A stretch of 64,000 bases of DNA, taken from positions 24,055-88,054 of the forward strand of contig NZ_JBFNEH010000008.1 of NCBI RefSeq assembly GCF_040797425.1, given 5' to 3'. This DNA comes from Symbiobacterium sp040797425. Its GTDB lineage: Bacteria; Bacillota; Sulfobacillia; Symbiobacteriales; Symbiobacteriaceae. Under the pieces are notes generated by a model. That model saw only the letters and a list, made by a program, of their open reading frames with translations. It was not told the origin of the DNA and did no database searches. A program made the translations under genes and the position numbers. This document shows, one piece after another, positions 51,206 to 59,071 of this stretch; positions within the stretch are counted from its first letter, which is position 1, and each line of letters begins with the position of its first letter.

Positions 51206-52108
51206 ATGCGCCGCTTCCTCGCAGGGGCAGCCCTGGGATTCGTTCTCTCCCTCTCCCTCGCCGGGCTCGCCTGGCGGCTGCTGAATCCGCCGCCCGCCGC
51301 ACCCGCCCCGCCCGCCGACACCGGGCTGGTCCGGCTCGACGTGGGGGCCGAACCACCGGAACCGGCCCAAGCCGCAGCCGAACCCGTCTACGTGCTGGTG
51401 ATGGGCGTCGACGAGCGGCCCGGCGACCGCGGCCGGTCCGACACGATGCTGCTGGTGCGTGCGGGCGCCGGCCCGCTGCGGGTGCTCTCGCTCCCCCGCG
51501 ACACCCGGGTGGTGCTGGAGGGCGTGGGCGAGGCGAAGCTGAACGCCGCTTACGCCTGGGGCGGACCCGAACTGGCCATGCAGGCCGTCTCCCGCCTCCT
51601 GGGGCTGCCCGTGCGCTACTACGTGAAGGTCAACCTCAGCGGGTTCCGCGCCCTGGTGGACCTGATGGGCGGGGTGCCTCTGGAGGTGGAGGCGCCCATG
51701 TACTACGTGGACCCGTACGACAACCTGGTGATCGACCTGAAGCCGGGCCATCAGGTGCTCGATGGCGACCGCGCCGAGCAGTACGTGCGCTTCCGCAACG
51801 ACGCGATGGGCGACGACCTGAGCCGCATCCGACGGCAGCAGCGGTTCCTGCGCGCCGCCGCGCGCCAGGCGCTGCAGCCCTCAAACCTGCCCCGCCTGCC
51901 GGCGCTGCTCGCCACGGCGGCCCGCCACGTGGAGACCAACCTGCCCCTGAGCGAGCAGGTGCGCCTCACTGCTGCGGCCATCCAGGCGTCCCACCGGGGC
52001 GACCTCATCACCGAGACGCTGCCGGGGCGGGCCGAGTACGTGAACGGCATCTCCTACTTCCTGCACGACCCCGCCGGGGTGCAGCGGCTCCTGGCCGTCT
52101 GGCAGTAG
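51206..52108 (+). CDS. Second LytR-CpsA-Psr (LCP) family protein
   Basis: The 300-residue product has a signal anchor (FLAGAALGFVLSLSLAGLAW) and a complete LCP domain: VLVMGVDERPGDRGRSDTML, LSLPRDTRVVLEGVGE, KLNAAYAWGG and QYVRFRNDAMGDDLSRIRRQ. It lacks the C-terminal LytR_C domain and acidic linker found in the first LCP protein. AAAGGAG precedes the ATG. Upstream, GGGGG and CCCCC flank CATACAAT, a good sigma-E -10 sequence but without a matching -35. It is followed by a deacetylase, so both probably act on the cell wall. Confidence 0.92.
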   Translation: MRRFLAGAALGFVLSLSLAGLAWRLLNPPPAAPAPPADTGLVRLDVGAEPPEPAQAAAEPVYVLVMGVDERPGDRGRSDTMLLVRAGAGPLRVLSLPRDTRVVLEGVGEAKLNAAYAWGGPELAMQAVSRLLGLPVRYYVKVNLSGFRALVDLMGGVPLEVEAPMYYVDPYDNLVIDLKPGHQVLDGDRAEQYVRFRNDAMGDDLSRIRRQQRFLRAAARQALQPSNLPRLPALLATAARHVETNLPLSEQVRLTAAAIQASHRGDLITETLPGRAEYVNGISYFLHDPAGVQRLLAVWQ

Positions 52109-52131
52109 CCGCCCGCGCCGGCAACTTCACC

Positions 52132-52178
52132 TCCCCCCTGACCGTCCAATGAGGGGAAAGCCCTCAGGTCAGGGGGGA
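52132..52178 (+). promoter_or_regulatory. Hairpin covering the ribosome-binding site of the deacetylase gene
   Basis: TCCCCCCTGAC (52132-52142) pairs perfectly with GTCAGGGGGGA (52168-52178), with an inner TGAGGG/CCCTCA stem. The right arm contains the GGGGGGA ribosome-binding site 6 bases before the ATG at 52184. It may lower translation or act as an attenuator. Confidence 0.55.
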
Positions 52179-52183
52179 AGATC

Positions 52184-53158
52184 ATGGCGAACACCCAACG
52201 CCGTCTCGCCGCGCTGCTGCTTCTCGCCGCGCTCCTGGCCGCCTGTGCCGCGGGCGTGCCCTCGGACCCGTCCCCGCCCCCTTCCGCCGTCGGTGCGGGA
52301 GCCAGCGGCAACGGGCCGGACACGACGGAACAGGAGACCGCCGGCGACGCTGCCGCCGAGCCGGGTGCCAGCGCCGAAGCCGAGCAGGGGCCCGCCGCTC
52401 CGCCCGCCGGCGGACCATCAGGGGATCTGCCGTCCGCCGACCTGCCGGCGCAGGCTGACGGACCGACGCCCGCCGACACGCCGCCGGCCCCCCTGCCTGA
52501 CCTCCCCGAGGGCGAGCCCAGCCGCCTCGTCGTCCACGGCGACCGGTCCTGTGCGATGGTCGCCCTCACCTACGACGCCGGTTCGGGTGCGGACGGTGCC
52601 GAAGCCATCCTGGACGTGCTCCGGAAGCACGGGGTCACCGCCACCTTCTTCCTCACCGGCCGCTGGGCCGAGCAGTTCCCCGATCTGGCCCGGCGCATCG
52701 CCGACGAGGGGCACGAGGTGGGCAACCACACCTACAGCCACCCCGACCTCACCACCCTGCCGGACGAGGAGGTGCTGCAGCAGATCGCCGACGGCGAGGA
52801 GGCCATCCGCCTCGCCACGGGGCTCGATCCAAGGCCGCTCTTCCGGGAGCCCTACGGCGCCTTCAGCGACCACGAGCGGCGGTTGGTGCGCCAGGCGGGG
52901 TACTCCTACTCGATCTACTGGGAAGTCGATACCCTCGACTGGACCTTCCCCGGGGTGGAAGCCACCACCGAGCGCATCCTGCGGGCTCAGGCCGGCTCCA
53001 TCGTGCTGATGCACCTGAACGTGGCCGACTCGGCCGCAGCCAGCGATGCCGCGATCGGTGAGCTCCGGGCCCGCGGGTACGAGATCGTCCCGGTGAGCCG
53101 GCTGCTCCAGTGCACCACAGAAGCCGAAGCGGCGCAGCCGGAGACAGGGGGAAACTAG
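52184..53158 (+). CDS. Lipoprotein polysaccharide deacetylase (NodB-like)
   Basis: The 324-residue product has a lipoprotein signal (ALLLLAALLAAC) and a Pro/Ala linker to about residue 110. A NodB domain follows, with HEVGNHTYSHPDL (metal His pair), LFREPYGAFSD and IVLMHLNVADS. Motif 1 is LTYDAGSGADG: the usual DD pair reads DA, keeping one Asp. This variant occurs in some CE4 relatives, so activity is likely but the metal site may differ. It lies 75 bases after the LCP gene. Confidence 0.88.
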   Translation: MANTQRRLAALLLLAALLAACAAGVPSDPSPPPSAVGAGASGNGPDTTEQETAGDAAAEPGASAEAEQGPAAPPAGGPSGDLPSADLPAQADGPTPADTPPAPLPDLPEGEPSRLVVHGDRSCAMVALTYDAGSGADGAEAILDVLRKHGVTATFFLTGRWAEQFPDLARRIADEGHEVGNHTYSHPDLTTLPDEEVLQQIADGEEAIRLATGLDPRPLFREPYGAFSDHERRLVRQAGYSYSIYWEVDTLDWTFPGVEATTERILRAQAGSIVLMHLNVADSAAASDAAIGELRARGYEIVPVSRLLQCTTEAEAAQPETGGN

Positions 53159-53253
53159 CGGCGGCCGCAGGCCCCGGCGATCCCGGTAGACAACCGCGGG
53201 CGCGGGCGCTACACTGGTGTTGCGGAGTTCTGTCATCTGAAGGAGATGTGCCT

Positions 53254-53475
53254 GTGGTGGGCAACCTGGGCTTCAGCGAGGTCCTGGTCATCCTGATCGT
53301 CGCGCTGGTGGTCTTCGGACCCGAGAAGCTGCCGCAGCTCGGGCGCAGCCTGGGCCAGGCCATGCGCGAGTTCCGGAGGGCGACCCAGTCGCTCACCGAA
53401 GAGGTAACTCGGGCCGCAGCGGAAGAAGTGCGAGAGGGCATCGACAAGGGGAAGAAGGAGAGCAACGACGGCTAA
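53254..53475 (+). CDS. tatA: Sec-independent translocase component TatA
   Basis: The 73-residue product starts at the GTG of VVGNLGFSEVLVILIVALVV, 8 bases after AAGGAG. The membrane helix is followed by the hinge FGPEKLPQLGRSLGQAM and an amphipathic helix (REFRRATQSL), then a charged tail. TatA builds the twin-arginine pore. No tatC is seen in the window. Confidence 0.93.
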   Translation: MVGNLGFSEVLVILIVALVVFGPEKLPQLGRSLGQAMREFRRATQSLTEEVTRAAAEEVREGIDKGKKESNDG

Positions 53476-53482
53476 GCCGAGC

Positions 53483-53508
53483 AGGCCCACCCAACTGAGG
53501 GTGGGCCT
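53483..53508. terminator. Bidirectional terminator after tatA
   Basis: AGGCCCACCC/GGGTGGGCCT, 10 bp, loop AACTGA, followed on the plus strand by CTGTGTGCGTCTGT. It starts 8 bases past tatA and also lies 14 bases past the end of the convergent gene. Confidence 0.8.
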
Positions 53509-53521
53509 CTGTGTGCGTCTG

Positions 53522-53878
53522 TCACTGCAGGATCATGTCCACGCGGAAGGCCCCGGCCCGGCGCAGTTCCCCGGCCATCTCCGTGGCCCGATCCGGGTCG
53601 TCGGAGCGGATCACCACCAGCGTGCGGCCCCGCTCCACCTGATCGACCCAGCGCCGGGTCACGGGGTCTTCGCCTTCCAGGCCGTCGAGTCCGGTCTCCG
53701 CGAAAGCGGCCAGAAGCCACGAATCGTCCGGCCCCGCCCGTGCGCGGCCCATCCGGAGTTCGGCCTCACCCAGCACCTCGAGCTCGTCCACGCCCAGCGC
53801 AAAGGCGTCCCGCAGGTGGGCCGCCGCCATGTCGGCGTCGCCGCTGTGCCGGAAGACGCCCACAACCGTGTGCTCCAT
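53522..53878 (-). CDS. YflT-like general stress protein (hypothetical)
   Basis: The 118-residue product begins EHTVVGVFRHSGDADMAAAH and ends with RTLVVIRSDDPDRATEMAGE and RRAGAFRVDMIL. The paired beta-alpha pattern resembles the small general-stress 17M/YflT family. Function is unknown. It precedes no obvious partner, and a small membrane protein gene lies 50 bases upstream on the same strand. Confidence 0.65.
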   Translation of the reverse strand: MEHTVVGVFRHSGDADMAAAHLRDAFALGVDELEVLGEAELRMGRARAGPDDSWLLAAFAETGLDGLEGEDPVTRRWVDQVERGRTLVVIRSDDPDRATEMAGELRRAGAFRVDMILQ

Positions 53879-53928
53879 GCCATCCCTCCTCGCCCCTAGT
53901 CTGGCGGCGGGGAGGCGTGTTCATGCCG

Positions 53929-54342
53929 TCAGCGGCTCTCGTGCCGGCCGGCGACGGGCGGCGCCTGCACGGGGCCCGGGGCCTGCATCCGGCCGGATTG
54001 GGCGTCGCGGTGCTGGCGCTGGCTGGGGAAGATGGGGACGAGGAGGAGCACACCCGTCACCGCCTCCCCGGCCGCCCAGAGCAACGGCAGCGCAAGGCCG
54101 CGCGCGGCCGCCACGATCACCCCGATCACGCCGGCGGGCAGGAGGAACCAGCCCGCGCGAAGCCTGGGCAGCGGGTCCGCCGCCACGCCGCCCAGCAGCC
54201 AGCCCAGCCCGCCCACGGCAGAGAAGCAGGCGCCGAGCACGGCGAAGGCGAGCCAGTGGGTGGTGATGCACGGCAGCAGCGCCAGCCCCAGCGAACCGAC
54301 CGCCAGCGCCGCGGCCGCAAGGGCATACAGCAACCGTCGCAT
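53929..54342 (-). CDS. Small membrane protein, unrecognised
   Basis: The 137-residue product starts MRRLLYALAAAALAVG after GGGGAGGAGG. Four hydrophobic segments lie at about residues 3-25, 30-50, 60-80 and 88-105. The C-terminal 30 residues are polar and Pro/Gln-rich. I recognise no family. Confidence 0.7.
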   Translation of the reverse strand: MRRLLYALAAAALAVGSLGLALLPCITTHWLAFAVLGACFSAVGGLGWLLGGVAADPLPRLRAGWFLLPAGVIGVIVAAARGLALPLLWAAGEAVTGVLLLVPIFPSQRQHRDAQSGRMQAPGPVQAPPVAGRHESR

Positions 54343-54476
54343 GTTCCGTCCCTCCTCCCCGGCCTGTGCCGGGGTCAGAGCACCTTCCGGCTGATTTCCC
54401 TTATTCCCCATGATACAATGGGTATCGCGTTTTGAAAAATGGACGTGCGGTCAAGCGCTGCAGAAGGAGGACAGCC

Positions 54477-55517
54477 ATGGCGCAGATTGACGTCTCTTAC
54501 ATCGCCGCCCAGACAGTCGCCCTGTGCCGCATCCCCAGCCCCACCGGCTTCACCGACGCCGCCATTGCCCACGTCGCCGGCGAGTTGGAGAAGATGGGCG
54601 TGACCTACCGGCGCACGCCCAAGGGTGCGCTGCTGGCCACCCTGCCCGGCGCCGACGAATCGACGCACCGGGCCGTGGCCGTCCACGTGGACACCCTCGG
54701 GGCAATGGTGAAGGAGATCAAGCCCAACGGCCGGCTGAAGCTCACCCGCATCGGCGGCTTCTCCGGCAACTCCATCGAGGGCGAGTACTGCCTGGTGCAC
54801 ACCGCCTCCGGGAGCGCCGTCTCCGGCACCATCCTGGTCACCAAGGCCTCGACCCACGTGCACGGCGAGGAGCACCACAAGCAGGAGCGCACCGAGGCCA
54901 ACCTCGAGGTCAGGCTCGACGCGCGCGTCTCCTCCCGGGACGACGTGCTGGCCCTGGGCATCCAGGTGGGCGATTTCATCTCCTTCGACCCCCGCACCGT
55001 CCAGACGGAGACCGGCTTCATCAAGAGCCGGCACCTGGACGACAAGGCCTGCGTCGCCATCCTCCTCGGCGTGGTGAAGGCCATGCAGGAGCAGGGCCTG
55101 CGGCCCGCCCACACCACCCACCTCTTCTTCTCCAACTACGAAGAGGTGGGCCACGGCGCGGCCGGCGCCTTCCCCCCGGAGGCGACCGAGGTGATCGCGC
55201 TGGACATGGCCGCGGTGGGCGAGGGCCAGACCTCCGACGAGTATTCGGTGACCATCTGCGTGAAGGACTCGTCCGGCCCGTACGACTACGAGCTCTCCCG
55301 CCGGCTGCAGCGGATCGCCGCCGCGGAAGGGCTGAACTACCGGGTGGACATCTACCCCCACTATGGCTCCGACGCCAGTGCCGCCCTGCGCGCCGGCGGG
55401 CAGTTCAAGGCGGCCCTGGTGGGCCCCGGCATCGACGCCTCCCACTCCTACGAGCGGGTCCACGTGGACGCACTGGACCAGACGGCGAGGCTGCTCCTCG
55501 CCTACCTCACCCGATGA
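54477..55517 (+). CDS. M42 family aminopeptidase
   Basis: The 346-residue product starts MAQIDVSYIAAQTVAL after GAAGGAGG. It has the dinuclear M42 site: AVAVHVDTLGAMV (His, Asp), IKSRHLDDKACVAIL (Asp), FFSNYEEVGHGAAG (Glu pair), IALDMAAVG and GIDASHSYERVH (His). Ligand order matches glutamyl/leucyl aminopeptidases of the FrvX/YsdC type. Its stop overlaps the next start (ATGA), so the two genes are coupled. Confidence 0.92.
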   Translation: MAQIDVSYIAAQTVALCRIPSPTGFTDAAIAHVAGELEKMGVTYRRTPKGALLATLPGADESTHRAVAVHVDTLGAMVKEIKPNGRLKLTRIGGFSGNSIEGEYCLVHTASGSAVSGTILVTKASTHVHGEEHHKQERTEANLEVRLDARVSSRDDVLALGIQVGDFISFDPRTVQTETGFIKSRHLDDKACVAILLGVVKAMQEQGLRPAHTTHLFFSNYEEVGHGAAGAFPPEATEVIALDMAAVGEGQTSDEYSVTICVKDSSGPYDYELSRRLQRIAAAEGLNYRVDIYPHYGSDASAALRAGGQFKAALVGPGIDASHSYERVHVDALDQTARLLLAYLTR

Positions 55518-56245
55518 GCGCCCGGCCTGAAGCGGCCTTCTGGCCGCGGGCGCTGGGCGCCCCGCTGGTGCTGCTTACTGACTTCGACTTCACCATCACC
55601 CAGGTGGACGTGGGCGACCTGATCTGCGAGACGCTCGCCCCGTATCCGCCCGCGGTCCTGCTGCGCTTCGCCCGGGGCGAGGTCGGTACCCGCACGCTCT
55701 GGCTGGAATCGTTTGCGAAGGTGGACCGGGAGGAGGCCGGCGCGCTGGCCGACCGGGTGGCCATCGACCCCGGCTTCCCCGCGTTCGTCGCCTGGGCCGA
55801 GGCCGAGGGGATCCCGCTGGCGGTGGTGAGCGACGGCTTCACCCTCTACATCGACCGCATCCTGCAGCGGGAGGGGCTCGGGCACCTGCCCGTCTTCGCC
55901 AACCGGTACGTGGACCGCGGCGCCCTCGAGTGGCCATTCGCCAACCCGGCCTGCGACCACTGCGGCTGCTGCAAGGCCGCCGTGGCCAGGAGGCTGAAGG
56001 AATCGGGTGCGCACGTGGTCTACCTGGGCGACGGGATGAGCGACTTCTACGCCGCCGGCTTCGCCGACTGGGTCTTCGCCAAGCACGGTCTGGCGCGCTA
56101 CATGGCCGAGGCCGGCGCGCCCTTCTTCCCCTTCAGCGGCTTCACCCAGGCCCTGGAGGTGCTGCGGGCGAACCTCGACCGCTTCCGGGACGGCACCATG
56201 GAGCGGCGCAACACGCTGCGCCCGCACCCCCGCTGCCGGTTTTGA
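55514..56245 (+). CDS. HAD-IB phosphatase, MtnX/SerB-like
   Basis: The 243-residue product has HAD motif I, LTDFDFTITQVDVGD (DxD retained, with Phe replacing the usual Gly), motif II in LAVVSDGFTLYID, and motif IV in VVYLGDGMSDFYAAGFADWV. A Cys-rich segment, CDHCGCCKAAVA, is typical of MtnX-like members. The substrate could be 2-hydroxy-3-keto-5-methylthiopentenyl phosphate or another small phosphate ester. Neighbours do not decide. It is translationally coupled to the M42 peptidase gene. Confidence 0.85.
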   Translation: MSARPEAAFWPRALGAPLVLLTDFDFTITQVDVGDLICETLAPYPPAVLLRFARGEVGTRTLWLESFAKVDREEAGALADRVAIDPGFPAFVAWAEAEGIPLAVVSDGFTLYIDRILQREGLGHLPVFANRYVDRGALEWPFANPACDHCGCCKAAVARRLKESGAHVVYLGDGMSDFYAAGFADWVFAKHGLARYMAEAGAPFFPFSGFTQALEVLRANLDRFRDGTMERRNTLRPHPRCRF

Positions 56246-56285
56246 GCGCCGGCCGGCCTCCGCTGCCGCCCACGGGAGTGTCCTC

Positions 56286-56774
56286 TCACCCTGCGCCGCT
56301 CTCCGGGGGTGCGGCGTCCTCCGCCGGTGCAAGCCGTCCCAGCAGCACCAGGTCGGGTCCGATCATCAGGACCTGCACCCCCAACTGGTACATCACGCCG
56401 TCGATCTCCATCAGCCGGCCCTGGTACCGGCCGTAGAGAATGAGCGGCGACACGTTCTCCAGCTGGCGGCCGATCTGTTCGGCCGCCAGTTCTTTTTGAA
56501 TGCGCCGCGCCGCCTCGAGCCCCACCCGCTCGTCGGGCCCGTAGATCTCCGCCCGCACCCGGGCGATCTGGCAGACCACCGGCCGCCGGCGCTCCGCCGC
56601 CTGGAGCTTGGCCACCTCGGCCTCGAGCTCCTCCACCCGCGCCAGGGCCGCGTCCCGCTCCAGCCGCAGCCGCTGCACCGTCGGCCCGGCCATCACCGGC
56701 AGGAGCCAGATGGCGATGGCGAAGCCCATGGCGAACGCCGCCAGCAGCGGCAGCCCCCGCTCCCACCGGGTCAT
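56286..56774 (-). CDS. ytrI: YtrI-like sporulation membrane protein
   Basis: The 162-residue product has an N-terminal membrane helix (LLAAFAMGFAIAIWLLPVM), then a coiled coil (RDAALARVEELEAEVAKLQ) and a compact C-terminal domain (IYGRYQGRLMEIDGVMYQL region). In spore formers this architecture follows ytrH. Its ATG overlaps the ytrH stop. YtrH and YtrI are mother-cell proteins needed for normal spore cortex. The call relies on architecture plus position. Confidence 0.7.
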   Translation of the reverse strand: MTRWERGLPLLAAFAMGFAIAIWLLPVMAGPTVQRLRLERDAALARVEELEAEVAKLQAAERRRPVVCQIARVRAEIYGPDERVGLEAARRIQKELAAEQIGRQLENVSPLILYGRYQGRLMEIDGVMYQLGVQVLMIGPDLVLLGRLAPAEDAAPPESGAG

Positions 56775-57100
56775 GGCCGACGCCCCGCCACGGTCTGAAT
56801 CAGGAAGTAGGCCACGTTGGCCCCCGCCATGGCCACCGCCATCAAGACCACCTGACGGAACAGGGCGCGCACCTGGCCGTAGAGGAGCCCCTGCTCCAGG
56901 GTGCGCAGCGGTTCGAAGGAGCCGCTCAGGGCCACGAGGATGCCCCAGAGGCGCAGGTCTTCGGAAAGGTAGCGGAGGCGGTCCAGCGGGTGCCCGCCGG
57001 CCAGCAGCGACGCGGCGGCCCCGGAGAGCGAGCCGCCCAGCGTCACCCCCAGGGCGATGAGGAAGTTGGAGAGCAGCTTCGCGGCGAAGGCATCGTCCAT
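56771..57100 (-). CDS. ytrH: Sporulation protein YtrH
   Basis: The 109-residue membrane protein carries LLSNFLIALGVTLGGSLSG, LRYLSEDLRLWGILVALSG and FEPLRTLEQGLLYGQ, a good match in pattern and length to YtrH. Two to three membrane helices are predicted. It forms a two-gene unit with ytrI. No confident sigma-E promoter was found in the 58 bases upstream, which hold a GGGGGG/CCCCCC dyad. Confidence 0.85.
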   Translation of the reverse strand: MDDAFAAKLLSNFLIALGVTLGGSLSGAAASLLAGGHPLDRLRYLSEDLRLWGILVALSGSFEPLRTLEQGLLYGQVRALFRQVVLMAVAMAGANVAYFLIQTVAGRRP

Positions 57101-57158
57101 CGGCGATCCCCCCTGGGGGGAGGGTACGCCTGGGGGGACCTGTCCAGAACCGGTTGCC

Positions 57159-58133
57159 TCAGGATTCGCCCAGGTCGGCCGCCGCCGGCAGTCCGCCCAG
57201 GCTGACCGCGTGCCGCACCGCGTTCAGCACCGCCCGCTCCACCGCCAGCGCTGCGGCGGTGCCGGCCACGGTCACGTCCACCTCCGGCCCGCCGGTGGCC
57301 AGGCAGAACAGCGTGTCACCGTCGTACATCGTGTGGATGGGCGAGATGGTGCGGGCCAGGCCGTCGTGGGCCATGCGGGCCACCTTGTTGGCGCCCTCCT
57401 TGGACAGGCTGCCGCCCACGGCCACCACCCCGATGGTGGTGTTCTCGCCAAACGCCCGCCTCGCCGCGCCCTCCAGCAGCAGCTCCGCCGTGTCCAGCAT
57501 GCGGGAGCCGTCCTCGCTCCGGGGGCCGGCGACGATCCGGCCCGTGGCAGGGTCCCGCACGTCGCCGAAGGCGTTGACGGCCACAATGGCCCCGATGCGA
57601 ACCTCTCCCACCTGCACGCACGCAGTCGCAATGCCGCTTTTCACCGCCCGCTCCATCCCCAGGGCCTTGCCCACGGAGCAACCGGTGCCGGCGCCCACGC
57701 ACCCCTGCGCCACCGGGCCGTCGCCGGCCGCCTCGCAGGCGGCGTAGCCCATCGCCTCGTCGGGCCGCACCCGGGCGGAACCGACCCCCAGGTCGTAGAG
57801 CACGGCGGCCGGAACGATGGGTACGGTCGCATAGCCCGTGGGCAGCCCCATGCCCCGCTCCTCTAGCCAGCGCATCGCGCCGTGGGCGGCCGCCAGCCCG
57901 AAGGCGCTGCCACCGCAGAGCAGCACGGCGTGGGCCTGCTGCACCAGGTTACACGGGCGGCAGAGGTCGGTCTCCCGGGTGCCCGGCGCCGAGCCCTCCA
58001 CGGCGACGCCGACCACCGCCCCCGCCGGGGCCAGGACCGCCGTCACCCCGGTGAGCGCCGCCAGGTCGTGGGCGTGCCCGACCCGGATGCCGGGCACGTC
58101 CGTGATGCCGCTCAGCCACTTCACGCTCGTCAC
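57159..58133 (-). CDS. P1 family peptidase (S58, DmpA-like)
   Basis: The product has about 324 residues. GTG at VTSVKWLSGITDVPG is preferred, with AAGGGA 10 bases upstream. It is a self-processing Ntn-type enzyme: SGITDVPGIRVGHAHD, LLCGGSAFGLAAAHGAM, GCVGAGTGCSVGKALG, and the cleavage region GENTTIGVVAVGG, where the Thr after Asn would become the new N-terminal nucleophile. Members include D-aminopeptidases and beta-peptidyl aminopeptidases. It lies downstream of the ECF S-component gene, separated by a terminator. Confidence 0.88.
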   Translation of the reverse strand: MTSVKWLSGITDVPGIRVGHAHDLAALTGVTAVLAPAGAVVGVAVEGSAPGTRETDLCRPCNLVQQAHAVLLCGGSAFGLAAAHGAMRWLEERGMGLPTGYATVPIVPAAVLYDLGVGSARVRPDEAMGYAACEAAGDGPVAQGCVGAGTGCSVGKALGMERAVKSGIATACVQVGEVRIGAIVAVNAFGDVRDPATGRIVAGPRSEDGSRMLDTAELLLEGAARRAFGENTTIGVVAVGGSLSKEGANKVARMAHDGLARTISPIHTMYDGDTLFCLATGGPEVDVTVAGTAAALAVERAVLNAVRHAVSLGGLPAAADLGES

Positions 58134-58164
58134 AATCCACACTTCCCTTCTCTCATCTGCGAAA

Positions 58165-58193
58165 AGGCCGCCCCCCAGTGTGGAGAGCGGCCT
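58165..58193 (-). terminator. Terminator after the ECF S component gene
   Basis: AGGCCGC/GCGGCCT with a 15-nt loop; on the minus strand the stem is followed by TTTTCGC. It lies 8 bases past the S-component stop. Confidence 0.75.
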
Positions 58194-58200
58194 GACTGCA

Positions 58201-58752
58201 CTATTCCCTTCGCACGGAGGCCCGATACGGTACCCGAATGTAGCCCGCCCGGTGCAGCGCCAACCCCACCGTCACCACAGCAAACGTGGCCACGACCAGC
58301 TCCAGCGGGGCGTGGGTGGCGGCGACGGTGGCGACCACCTCCACCGGCCAGTACCCGCGCAGGAGGATCATGCCCAGCACGAAGCCGGTGTTGGTGAGCG
58401 TGCCCACCACGGCGGCGGCCACCAGCGCCAGCGTCACGTTCCGGCGCCGCAGCGCGTAGAAGGCGTACGCGGCCAGGACGCCGATGAAGAGCCGGGGCAG
58501 GACCGCCACCAGCGGGTCGGCGAAAGCCGGGTTGGTCGCCCGCAACCACGACGTGAGGCCGAAGATGAGCCCGACGAAGAGCCCCACCGCGGGCCCTTCG
58601 GCGACGCCGGCCAGGATGGCGGGGATCTGCATGATGGTGATCGCCTGGCCGGTGGGGAACGGAATGAACCCAATGTTGGGCACGAGGCCCAGCACGGCGG
58701 AGACGGCGCCGAGAACACCGGCCACCGTCACCTGACGGACCGACAGACTCAT
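58201..58752 (-). CDS. ECF transporter S component
   Basis: The 183-residue membrane protein has five to six helices and the S-component pattern: VRQVTVAGVLGAVSAVLG, GFIPFPTGQAITIMQIPAI, GPAVGLFVGLIFGLTSWL and FADPLVAVLPRLFIGVLAA. This sequence type is closest to pantothenate or related vitamin S components, but the substrate cannot be fixed. It must share an EcfAAT module encoded elsewhere. AAGGAGA precedes the ATG. Confidence 0.85.
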   Translation of the reverse strand: MSLSVRQVTVAGVLGAVSAVLGLVPNIGFIPFPTGQAITIMQIPAILAGVAEGPAVGLFVGLIFGLTSWLRATNPAFADPLVAVLPRLFIGVLAAYAFYALRRRNVTLALVAAAVVGTLTNTGFVLGMILLRGYWPVEVVATVAATHAPLELVVATFAVVTVGLALHRAGYIRVPYRASVRRE

Positions 58753-59071
58753 GGTGCATCCCTCTCCTTACAAGATGGTGACGCCCATTATTGGGTTGTA
58801 TTCATTAGTATAAGGCGTTTCGCGCCGAATGTCATCCGTCCGTGCGGGTAGAGCGAGGGCGGTACGGTGCGGCACTCCCACGGCCGCTGGCGAAGGCGGG
58901 CCTGCTGCGACGGCCGCGGACAGCGCCGGAGCAGCGGTGGTACGCACTGCAGAGCCCGAGTGCGGGCGGGACTCCGCCGACGGGGCAGGCGCGCCGGGAC
59001 CAGGGCAAACGTTTGCCCTGGTCCGCGTCTTCCGGCCTTGACCGCGTGCGTTGCCAACGGCCTCCGGGGGA
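58753..59071. other. Gap between glucan phosphorylase and ECF genes
   Basis: About 320 bp. The ECF-proximal 60 bases are AT-rich, with CCCAATAATGGG (a small dyad at about 58786-58797) just before the ribosome-binding site, and probably hold its promoter. The far end has the perfect 28-bp palindrome at 58997-59024. The middle has no recognisable gene. Confidence 0.4.
58997..59024 (-). terminator. Perfect 28-bp palindrome downstream of the glucan phosphorylase gene
   Basis: GGACCAGGGCAAAC is followed directly by its exact complement. Forty-seven bases past the glgP stop, it most likely acts as a terminator hairpin. Its centre, GCAAACGTTTGC, is also the core of LacI-family operators, so a regulatory role is possible. 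Confidence 0.55.

Noticed and set aside
58786..58797. Riboswitch before the ECF S component gene
   Set aside because: The leader is short, with only a 4-bp-arm dyad. No known aptamer motif (folate, TPP, cobalamin) is visible.
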